Assembly (NCBI RefSeq): GCF_019970065.1
Contig: NZ_JAHXYH010000003.1
Coordinates: 434,001 to 498,000, forward strand
Length of the DNA stretch: 64,000 nt
DNA from: Chryseobacterium sp. OSA05B
GTDB taxonomy: Bacteria; Bacteroidota; Bacteroidia; Flavobacteriales; Weeksellaceae
Direction of reading: 5' to 3'
Position numbers and translations under genes: made by a program. This document shows positions 24,434 through 31,507 of the stretch, piece after piece (the stretch's first letter is position 1; the number at the start of each line of letters is the position of its first letter). Below the pieces are notes generated by a model, which was given only the letters and a program-made list of their open reading frames with translations, did not search any database and was not told where the DNA came from.

Positions 24434-25270
24434 TTAAAGAAGCGATACTTTATACTGCAGATAGCTGCTCATCATTAAAGATAATTTTTTACCGTTGGAT
24501 ATTCTTATCCTCTGATTGATCATATTACCGGCAGATGTCCGCTTAATTTTCCGGAAAAGTGAGATGTAATACCGGTAAGCCAGATAGACCCCAAATCTTG
24601 CAGAACCCGGCAGTTTTTTGATCCCTTCCAGAGCCATTTTAAATTCTTCTTCAATCTCTTTTTCAATATGGGCTTTTACGGTATTGTCAAAATCAGAAAT
24701 ATCAACATTCGGGAAGTAGCAGCGTCCCAGAATCTGATAGTCATCTTTCATATCCCGAAGAAAATTGACTTTCTGGAATGCAGATCCCAGTATCATCGCA
24801 TAAGGTTTCAGCCGTTCAAATTCTCTGGAGTTTCCTTCCGTGAAAATATGAAGACACATCAGCCCCACTACTTCGGCAGATCCTACGATATATTCTTTAT
24901 ATAAATCTGAATTATAATCAATTTTCTGAAGATCCATTTCCATACTTTTCAGAAACTGATGGATAAGACTATAATCAATGTTATATCGGTGTACTGTCTC
25001 CTGAAATGACTGTAAAATCGGATTCAGAGAGATTTTTTCTTCCAGCGCCTCAAAAGTCTCGGCTTTGTATCTTGACAGAAGTTTCTGCTTATCATACTCA
25101 TGAAAGCTGTCCACAATTTCATCAGCCAGACGGACATACCCGTACACAGCATAGATCGGATTTCTGAGTTTCGGGGAAAGCGCCATGATTCCGAGAGAAA
25201 AACTTGTACTGTATTGTTTTGTTGTTTCTCGGCTCACTCGGTAGGAAAGATCGTCAAACAATTTTTTCAT
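24434..25270 (-). CDS. crtB: Phytoene synthase
   Basis: 278 residues. Condenses two geranylgeranyl diphosphates to phytoene. Both Asp-rich sites are visible: YVRLADEIVDSF (Asp50-Asp54) and KVNFLRDMKDDYQILGRCYFP (around residues 165-185). TKQYSTSFSLGIMALSP is the usual trans-prenyltransferase start, and ARFGVYLAYRYYISLFRKI the usual C-terminal helix. It follows crtI after two bases and precedes the SRPBCC gene. No GGPP synthase gene lies in the window, so the precursor comes from elsewhere in the genome. Confidence 0.95.
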   Translation of the reverse strand: MKKLFDDLSYRVSRETTKQYSTSFSLGIMALSPKLRNPIYAVYGYVRLADEIVDSFHEYDKQKLLSRYKAETFEALEEKISLNPILQSFQETVHRYNIDYSLIHQFLKSMEMDLQKIDYNSDLYKEYIVGSAEVVGLMCLHIFTEGNSREFERLKPYAMILGSAFQKVNFLRDMKDDYQILGRCYFPNVDISDFDNTVKAHIEKEIEEEFKMALEGIKKLPGSARFGVYLAYRYYISLFRKIKRTSAGNMINQRIRISNGKKLSLMMSSYLQYKVSLL

Positions 25271-25272
25271 AA

Positions 25273-26745
25273 TTAATTTATTTTACTGGCTTCGTTAGCT
25301 GCTATTTTACCTGAAATAATGGAAGGAGGAACGCCCGGACCTGGAACAGTAAGCTGACCTGTATACAGGAGATTTTTTATTTTTTTATTCCGGATGGATG
25401 GTTTCAAGACAGCGGTTTGTGATAAGGTATTGGCAAGACCATACGCGTTGCCTTTGTAGGCATTATAATCTTCTTTAAAATCGTTAATACAATAACTTTT
25501 TTTATATTCAATTTTTGAAATAAGATCTGAAGTTCCGGTATGTTTTTCCAGTCTTCCGATCATCTCTTTAAAATACTTTTCCCTCATGTCCTCATCATCT
25601 TCTATTCCGGGTGCAACGGGCATTAGCAGAAATATATTTTCACAGTTTTCCGGAGCGGCAGCCTGATCTGTCTGTGATGGACAGCAAACATAAAACAAAG
25701 GCTTTGTAGGCCATTTTTTATCTTCATAAATTTCATGGGTGTGAAGCTGCAGATCGTTCTCAAAGAAAAGGGTGTGATGTTTCAGATTCGGTACTTTTTC
25801 TTTAATTCCCAAATAATAAATAAGACATGACGGAGCCAATGTTTTCTTCTCCCAATAGGACGGTTTATAATTTCGGTATTCCTCAGGAAGAAGTTCACTT
25901 TCTGTATGATGATAGTCTGAAGAAGCAATGACTAAGTCAAATTTTCTGCTTTTCCCATTGACTATTAAGCCATCAGCGTGGCCTTTTTCAACCGTAATTT
26001 TTTCTACATTTGAATTAAAGTGAAAACTCGCTCCCTGTTCTACGGCGATCTTCATCATGGCTTCGGTCAGTTTTGAAAAACCTCCCATTGGATACCAGGT
26101 TCCCAATTTATATCCTCCGTAATTCATCAGACTGTATAATGCCGGAATATCCTTCGGGGCTGCTCCCAGAAAAATAACCGGAAACTCCATTAAAGTAATC
26201 AGTTTAGGATTTTTAAAATATTTTCTGACGAAGCGCTTAAAATTGGTAAAAAGATCTAAATTCAATGCACTTTTAGCTATGGTAGGAGAAACAAATTCCA
26301 GCCACGAATGGCAGGGCTTATTAACAAAATCTTTCATTCCCACTTCATATTTGTACTGCGCATCATTCATAAATTCATCCAGCTTTTTGCCGGCACCTGA
26401 TTCTAAACTTTCAAACAGGGCTTTCATTTCCTCAAAATCATTGGGAATTTTCATGATTCCATCGGAAAAAACCATTTCAAATTGCGGATCCAAAGCGATC
26501 AGATCGTAAAAATCAGATGCTTTTTTCCCAAAATCCAAAAAGAATGCTTCTATAATATCCGGCATCCAATACCAGCTTGGTCCCATATCAAATGTATAAC
26601 CACTTTCGGTTCTGAATGCTCTTGCCCTTCCGCCCACGCTGCTGTTTTTTTCGAAAACATGAACTTCATGTCCGTCTTTCGAAGCGTAAGCCGCTGCTGA
26701 AAGTCCTGAAAAACCTGATCCTATAACTGCAATTTTCTTTTTCAT
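25273..26745 (-). CDS. crtI: Phytoene desaturase
   Basis: 490 residues. FAD enzyme that desaturates phytoene to lycopene. The dinucleotide motif IGSGFSGLSAAAYASKDGH starts at residue 7, with VHVFEKN and the GGRARAFR loop after it; the C-terminal NLLYTGQLTVPGPGVPPSI is the bacterial CrtI signature. It is the first complete gene of the carotenoid unit: its ATG is two bases after the stop of the 29-codon MarR remnant, so the remnant's leader and promoter now act for crtI. The order crtI-crtB-SRPBCC-crtZ-cyclase has gaps of about 30 bases or less. Confidence 0.95.
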   Translation of the reverse strand: MKKKIAVIGSGFSGLSAAAYASKDGHEVHVFEKNSSVGGRARAFRTESGYTFDMGPSWYWMPDIIEAFFLDFGKKASDFYDLIALDPQFEMVFSDGIMKIPNDFEEMKALFESLESGAGKKLDEFMNDAQYKYEVGMKDFVNKPCHSWLEFVSPTIAKSALNLDLFTNFKRFVRKYFKNPKLITLMEFPVIFLGAAPKDIPALYSLMNYGGYKLGTWYPMGGFSKLTEAMMKIAVEQGASFHFNSNVEKITVEKGHADGLIVNGKSRKFDLVIASSDYHHTESELLPEEYRNYKPSYWEKKTLAPSCLIYYLGIKEKVPNLKHHTLFFENDLQLHTHEIYEDKKWPTKPLFYVCCPSQTDQAAAPENCENIFLLMPVAPGIEDDEDMREKYFKEMIGRLEKHTGTSDLISKIEYKKSYCINDFKEDYNAYKGNAYGLANTLSQTAVLKPSIRNKKIKNLLYTGQLTVPGPGVPPSIISGKIAANEASKIN

Positions 26746-26747
26746 CT

Positions 26748-26837
26748 TCAGTTTTTTTCAAATGAATATTTATTAAAATCGGTCATGATCAATTCTTCCG
26801 GTAAAGTAAGCAGGTGTTTTATCATGGGATAGTTCAT
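26748..26837 (-). pseudogene. In-frame deletion remnant of a MarR regulator, now a 29-codon leader ORF
   Basis: An ATG-to-TGA mini-ORF of 29 codons translating to MNYPMIKHLLTLPEELI followed by MTDFNKYSFEKN. Its first half matches the N-terminus of the MarR protein at 16865-17530 (MNYPIIKDVLTLLEEFE) and its last half matches that protein's C-terminus (LIRTVFDEYSFEKN); about 190 middle codons are missing but the frame is kept. Upstream leader and -7 box match those of the intact gene at the same spacing. It ends two bases before the crtI ATG. It is either decaying or kept as a translated leader that feeds ribosomes into crtI. Confidence 0.85.
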
Positions 26838-27242
26838 TATAATCGTTATTATAGTATACAAATATACTATTTTATGATTAATTAAAATATTTATATACTA
26901 AATAATTTCAAAACAGACCATGCATATAAGTTTTAATACGTTTAATTTTTTCGTATTGATATAAGGTCAGGCAAAGTAGACTCTTCTGTTAATATTTGAT
27001 ATCCATCATCTGATTATTGGATTTCTCATTTGTTATTGCAAAAATTTTATTACACGTCAAGTTCTGTCGTTCCCCCGATAGATATTTGTTTAATAAAATT
27101 AATCAAGATGGAAAGGAACATTAGATATCAGGGTGGACATCTTTAGTCAGAAACCACCTTAAAAAATAAGGCTCAACAGAAGACACTCTATTAAAAAGAG
27201 CCTTCAATTCATATCAATCAAAACATTCTAAATTTTTAAGTT
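26838..27242. other. Divergent intergenic region, carotenoid operon and orphan gene
   Basis: 405 bases. The left end carries the carotenoid promoter. On the right, AAGGCTC (27168-27174) and GAGCCTT (27198-27204) form a 7-base stem with a 23-base loop, about 40 bases before the gene at 27243; it may be a leader structure. No ORF is convincing. Confidence 0.45.
26853..26868 (-). promoter_or_regulatory. -7 box within an AGTATA-N4-TATACT inverted repeat, carotenoid operon
   Basis: Six-base arms AGTATA (26853-26858) and TATACT (26863-26868) flank CAAA. On the minus strand the region 26859-26866 reads TATATTTG, a TAnnTTTG box, 21 bases before the mini-ORF ATG. The repeat overlaps the promoter as a repressor site would. 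A further TATACT lies near 26894. Confidence 0.6.
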
Positions 27243-27977
27243 ATGTTAAACTACATCGAACTCAACGCAAACAAAGTATATCCAAAAGGAAATGCTAAGA
27301 TTTCTAAAAAAGACTCAGGAGAAATCCTGGTTACAGAATTATCAAAAAGTACCGATGGGGTTACCATCGATACCAACGGGGAAAATAAATTTGAACTTTC
27401 ATTACAGCCGGTTAATATTAATGCCGGACTTGTATTTGGAGCTTCAATGAATATCCTTGACAAATATAAGCGTGTAAAAACAGTAGCTCAATGGGCTTAT
27501 CATTATGAACCCGGAAAAGACTACTCTGTTTTGGCAGTCAACAGTTTGTTGGAAGGAAAAGAAATTTTAGTCCAGTTCTTCAAGAATGGGCAGGAAGTTC
27601 ATCAATATACGGTAATCAACCAACCCAACTCACAACATACAAACTGGATCGGATTGGTGTTAAGCCTGGTAGCCTCTGTAGCAACCGCTGTAATTTCAGC
27701 CATTGATTACGAGAAAACAACTACCGTAACAACCGGACCTGATGGAAAAACAACCACAACGGTAACCACTAAAAAATCTTTTGGCGGCGGTGGTTCAGCT
27801 AAAAAATCATCATCACCGAACGATCCGAGCGGCCATATAGATTTTGATCATATCTATATCACATCAAGCAGAGTCTTCGATACGGAAGTGTATGAAGAGC
27901 TGGATGGCCCTATAAGAGAGGTAGTCTTTAGTGGTAATTTTGATAAGTTGGAATTACAATCAATAGCTAATATATGA
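27243..27977 (+). CDS. Orphan protein with one membrane segment and Thr/Gly-rich linker
   Basis: 244 residues, no recognised family. The first 135 residues form a beta-rich region without signal peptide (AKISKKDSGEILVTEL, NINAGLVFGASMNILDKY, YTVINQPNS). Then comes one hydrophobic segment WIGLVLSLVASVATAVISAI (about 138-157), a Thr-rich linker (TTTVTTGPDGKTTTTVTT) and Gly/Ser-rich GGGGSAKKSSS, and a short C-terminal strand region ending LELQSIANI. The layout suggests a tail that crosses or inserts in a membrane. Ended by a strong terminator and not linked to neighbours. Confidence 0.7.
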   Translation: MLNYIELNANKVYPKGNAKISKKDSGEILVTELSKSTDGVTIDTNGENKFELSLQPVNINAGLVFGASMNILDKYKRVKTVAQWAYHYEPGKDYSVLAVNSLLEGKEILVQFFKNGQEVHQYTVINQPNSQHTNWIGLVLSLVASVATAVISAIDYEKTTTVTTGPDGKTTTTVTTKKSFGGGGSAKKSSSPNDPSGHIDFDHIYITSSRVFDTEVYEELDGPIREVVFSGNFDKLELQSIANI

Positions 27978-27990
27978 TTCTAAAAAAGTG

Positions 27991-28017
27991 AAAGAAGATT
28001 AATAATTAATCTTCTTT
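27991..28017 (+). terminator. Intrinsic terminator
   Basis: Arms AAAGAAGATTAA (27991-28002) and TTAATCTTCTTT (28006-28017) with a 3-base loop, followed by a T-rich tract. It ends the orphan gene at 27243. Confidence 0.8.
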
Positions 28018-28066
28018 CTTTTTATTAACATCGCAAGAAACATTTATTTTCTCTTAATAAAGAAGA

Positions 28067-28528
28067 TCAATCATTTGAGCTATTATTTAACTGTTCAGCC
28101 AAACCAATCAGCAGTCCGTCCTTAGCACGAATATAGCATAACCTGTAAGAATTTTCATACTGAACCAACTCACCTACCAACGTCGCACCATGTTTCAGAA
28201 GTCTCGATACCAGTTCATCAATATCCACCACCGTAAACATAACCCGAAGATAGCCAAGCGAATTCACAGGAGCAGTACGATGGTCTGAAATCACAGGTGG
28301 ATGTATAAATTTAGAAATCTCCAGTCTACTGTGCCCATCGGGAGTAACCATCATTGCAATCTCTACGTTTTGCGATCCAAGCCCGGTAACGCGGCCGGCC
28401 CATTCTCCCTCAATGGTTGCGCGTCCTTCCAGTTTCAGTCCGATTTCTTCGAAAAAAGCAATGGCTTCATCCAATGATTCTACGACAATACCCACATTGT
28501 CCATTCGCAGTAATTTACTTTTTGCCAT
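28067..28528 (-). CDS. VOC-family (glyoxalase/dioxygenase fold) protein
   Basis: 153 residues with two beta-alpha-beta modules of the vicinal-oxygen-chelate fold: DNVGIVVESLDEAIAFFEEIG, then VNSLGYLRVMFTVVDIDELVSRLLKHGA and a C-terminal YIRAKDGLLIGLAEQL. Metal ligands cannot be assigned with confidence. Reaction unknown. It lies about 55 bases after the DoxX-like gene on the same strand and may share its transcript. Confidence 0.88.
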   Translation of the reverse strand: MAKSKLLRMDNVGIVVESLDEAIAFFEEIGLKLEGRATIEGEWAGRVTGLGSQNVEIAMMVTPDGHSRLEISKFIHPPVISDHRTAPVNSLGYLRVMFTVVDIDELVSRLLKHGATLVGELVQYENSYRLCYIRAKDGLLIGLAEQLNNSSND

Positions 28529-28581
28529 AATTTAAATGTTTTAAATATTACTTAAAATGAGTATACGTCATGATTTAAAAC

Positions 28582-29829
28582 TTACCTGTTAAACGGATAT
28601 TCATTGATCCAGTGAAAGCCACGCTTGTTTAACTTATAATCTTCCTTTTTCTTTCTTATTGTTTTCATCCTCACAGAGTCGCGGCCAATAGTTCCTGTAA
28701 ACATAATGCTATCTTTTTGAACATCGTAATGCAGATAAGCGTATATATTTTCCTGTTCCTTTTTACGAAGCGTAAGTGTCTTTTTTCCTGTATCTATAAT
28801 ACTCTTAAACGCCTTAGTACTGTCATTGTTAAGAATTACGCTTGTCCGGTCAGAGTAACTGATTAATAGTTTTTTCCAGCCAACAGAATCTTTGCTGCAG
28901 GAAGGTACTTCCTGATTGTTTATTATTAATTTTTCAACACTATATGCGCCCTCCATCTGTACAGTTGGAGGTGTATAGAATAGCATTGACGAAGAACTGA
29001 ATATAAAAAAAGCTATGACGAGGCACTTCACGCCAATTAGGGCAATACGTTTCCATCTTTTGTCGGATGTCCGTTTTTGAAAACGTAACTGCGATGGCTG
29101 ATGCAAAACAAAAAAACGATACAGCGCAATGGCATCACCACTTGCAATAAATACGCAAAGCAAAACAATATGGCAGGAAAATATTTTTACCGGTACATCA
29201 TAGAAAAAATTCAGCAGGGCCACATTGATCATCACTGTCATGGAAAAAAGTGCACCAAAAGTTTTGGTTCGTCTGAAAAGAAGCAAAACCCCACCCATAG
29301 ATTCCAGCAGTCCGGAAACAAATGTATACCCTGCAGATGCTCCCATCATGGACCATATCATACCCATAGGAGACATATCGCCCACTTTTTCTTCCAGACG
29401 CCCAATTGAGTTGGCGGGAAACTGCCCGTTATACAATTTTGCAAAACCATACGAAAGCATGATCATGGCTACATAATAGCGCGCTACCACTACCGTAAAC
29501 CAATAAAGATCTTTAAATGTACGCTGCTTTTTATCTGTAAGAAGTACAACGAGTGCAGCCACTGCAGCCAAGCACATATTGGCCAACACTACCCAATAAT
29601 CTAATGTTGTATCGCCGCTGCCGGTCATCTTAATATACTCCACCTGCTGCTGCTGAAAAATATTTTTACACAACCACAGCACTCCGCTTTTATTGATTCC
29701 CTGTAAAGGCGAAACCTGTGACGTCAATATAAAAAGATACACATAAGAAATAACATACAAGTGCAGGAAACGCAATACAGTATTGCGCTTTCTTTGATTG
29801 GGAAAATTGATGCTATCGTTATTATCCAT
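28582..29829 (-). CDS. DoxX-like membrane protein
   Basis: 415 residues. The N-terminal 240 residues hold about six membrane helices with the DoxX/SURF4-like pattern: VVARYYVAMIMLSYGFAKLYNGQFP, MGMIWSMMGASAGYTFVSGLLESMGGVLLLF. A further helix near 265-285 precedes a C-terminal soluble part with Ser/Asp/Lys-rich strands (KLIINNQEVPSCSKDSVGWK). The function is unknown; some relatives work in redox stress. It is upstream of the VOC gene. Confidence 0.7.
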   Translation of the reverse strand: MDNNDSINFPNQRKRNTVLRFLHLYVISYVYLFILTSQVSPLQGINKSGVLWLCKNIFQQQQVEYIKMTGSGDTTLDYWVVLANMCLAAVAALVVLLTDKKQRTFKDLYWFTVVVARYYVAMIMLSYGFAKLYNGQFPANSIGRLEEKVGDMSPMGMIWSMMGASAGYTFVSGLLESMGGVLLLFRRTKTFGALFSMTVMINVALLNFFYDVPVKIFSCHIVLLCVFIASGDAIALYRFFVLHQPSQLRFQKRTSDKRWKRIALIGVKCLVIAFFIFSSSSMLFYTPPTVQMEGAYSVEKLIINNQEVPSCSKDSVGWKKLLISYSDRTSVILNNDSTKAFKSIIDTGKKTLTLRKKEQENIYAYLHYDVQKDSIMFTGTIGRDSVRMKTIRKKKEDYKLNKRGFHWINEYPFNR

Positions 29830-29888
29830 TGTAATACTATTTATTTTAAAGGTAATAAAATTGAGTTGACTAATTGCTGAGGGAGGTA

Positions 29889-29923
29889 AACAACAAAGGC
29901 AGCCAATGGCAGCCTTTGTTGTT
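29889..29923 (-). terminator. Intrinsic terminator after the T9SS protein gene
   Basis: Twelve-base arms AACAACAAAGGC (29889-29900) and GCCTTTGTTGTT (29912-29923), loop 11 bases. It lies 20 bases beyond the stop of the gene at 29943. Confidence 0.85.
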
Positions 29924-29942
29924 ATTAATACTAAAAAATTGA

Positions 29943-31082
29943 TTATTTTTTGATCGTTTTCAAAGTTTTGATACTGCCATCATTCATTTTTAAGGTAATA
30001 AAATAAATACCCTCTTTTAAGTCGCCAAGATGAATAGATGCAGATGGTTTTTCAATAGTTTTAACCCATCTTCCTAAAGCATCTGTAACGTTAACTGATT
30101 TTACATCGGATACATCTGAAATCATAAGCAGATCACTGAACGGATTGGGTGATACGCTGATCTTTTTTGTGTTTTCAGCTACTTCCTGGGTAGACAGCGC
30201 TGTACTGTCGTATGCTGAAATCTGGAATTCTCCATTACCTTCACCAGCATCATATTTCCATGCACTTATATACAAAGTAGCTCCAGGAGTCTGTCCGGTT
30301 AATGAGATCAGAGAAAAAAGACCATCACCCCCATCATCATTACAGCCCACTTCTGTTAAAGAACCACAGGTTCCGCTATAAACAGAAACGGTTGAGTCTC
30401 CAAATGAAGACCCGGAAGCTTCTTTGGTTTCTATGGTAAGATTACCACTCTGTGGAACCACTACACTGAACCAGATATTCTCCACAGCATCAGAATTACA
30501 CGAAGGCACAGCCCCATCTGTTGTAGCTCCTGAATTGTTAGAAGTGGTTGTTCCTGACGCGAAATCGGTTCCTACCGTTAATGGTGTAGCCCCTGAGCAA
30601 TTGTCATTAGAAGGTGGTAAAGGATCATACGCCGAAATCTGGAACTCTCCGTTATCTATATCGGAATCATATTTCCAAACACTTACATAAAGTGTTGTTC
30701 CCGGGGTCTGTCCGGTTAATGAAATCAGCGAAAAAAGTCCCCCAGCATCGTCATTACAGTCAATCTCTGTTAAAGATCCGCAGGTTCCACTGTATACAGT
30801 AAGGACTGAATCATCAAATAAAGACCCGGAAACTTCCTGGGTTTCTATCTTAACGTTTCCACTTGCCGGAACAACTACGCTGAACCAGACATTCTCCAAT
30901 GCATCTGAATTACACGATGGAACAGAACCGTCAGTAGTAGCATTGGTATTGGTGGAAGTAATGGCAGCTGATGCAAAATCGGCACCTACAGTTAATGATG
31001 TTGCTCCTGAACAATCATCATTTTGGGCATATACCAACGTGGTCGCCAGTAAAGACATACAAAATAATAGTTTTTTTTTCAT
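29943..31082 (-). CDS. Secreted protein with two tandem domains and T9SS sorting tail
   Basis: 379 residues. Signal peptide MKKKLLFCMSLLATTLVYAQ. Two near-identical domains of about 130 residues follow (about 22-150 and 158-288), each with DNCSGATPLTVG-like start, VPSCNSDAVENIWFSVVVP, TVSVYSGTCGSLTEVGCNDD and SLISLTGQTPG..LYISAWKYD. Residues 300-379 form a type IX secretion sorting domain (ISVSPNPFSDLLMISDV, LKEGIYFITLKMNDG, TLKTIKK). The protein should pass the outer membrane by T9SS and be attached or released. The Cys pairs in each domain could be disulfides. Function unknown; calcium binding at Asp-rich loops is possible. Confidence 0.9.
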   Translation of the reverse strand: MKKKLLFCMSLLATTLVYAQNDDCSGATSLTVGADFASAAITSTNTNATTDGSVPSCNSDALENVWFSVVVPASGNVKIETQEVSGSLFDDSVLTVYSGTCGSLTEIDCNDDAGGLFSLISLTGQTPGTTLYVSVWKYDSDIDNGEFQISAYDPLPPSNDNCSGATPLTVGTDFASGTTTSNNSGATTDGAVPSCNSDAVENIWFSVVVPQSGNLTIETKEASGSSFGDSTVSVYSGTCGSLTEVGCNDDGGDGLFSLISLTGQTPGATLYISAWKYDAGEGNGEFQISAYDSTALSTQEVAENTKKISVSPNPFSDLLMISDVSDVKSVNVTDALGRWVKTIEKPSASIHLGDLKEGIYFITLKMNDGSIKTLKTIKK

Positions 31083-31507
31083 AATATTTTTTTAAAAAGT
31101 TTTTGGTGTGTATCAAAAAAATTATAGCAATCTTATCTTTTTTTCAGACTGACAGATGAAATCTTAATCTGACTAAAATGATAACATTCCCATTATTCTA
31201 TTAACCGTGATTTTTTTTCGAAAATATATAAAATTAATCAAATACACTAGTTTTTAATGTATTATATTCTTAAACGATCTATTTAATAAATTTTTAATAA
31301 GACAAAACCAGAACCGTTACAGTCTCCCAGCAACGTTCTAACAGATAAAACAGGTGGTCCTAGCCTGTTGATGTAACTCTTTATTTACTTCTATTTTTAA
31401 CGAAATAATAACCGATCTGGAGTCATTAAGTAATTGGAGATGATAAATCTTCTCCAGATTTAAATCCTAATCGTCATTTTTCACAACCACAGCATTTCAG
31501 ATAACTT
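31083..31507. other. AT-rich intergenic region
   Basis: 425 bases between the DUF5686 gene and the T9SS gene on the same strand. Possible hairpins: AACAGG/CCTGTT near 31349-31370, and TGGAGA (31435-31440)/TCTCCA (31451-31456), the second possibly a terminator for the gene at 31508. No coding potential was seen. Confidence 0.45.
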
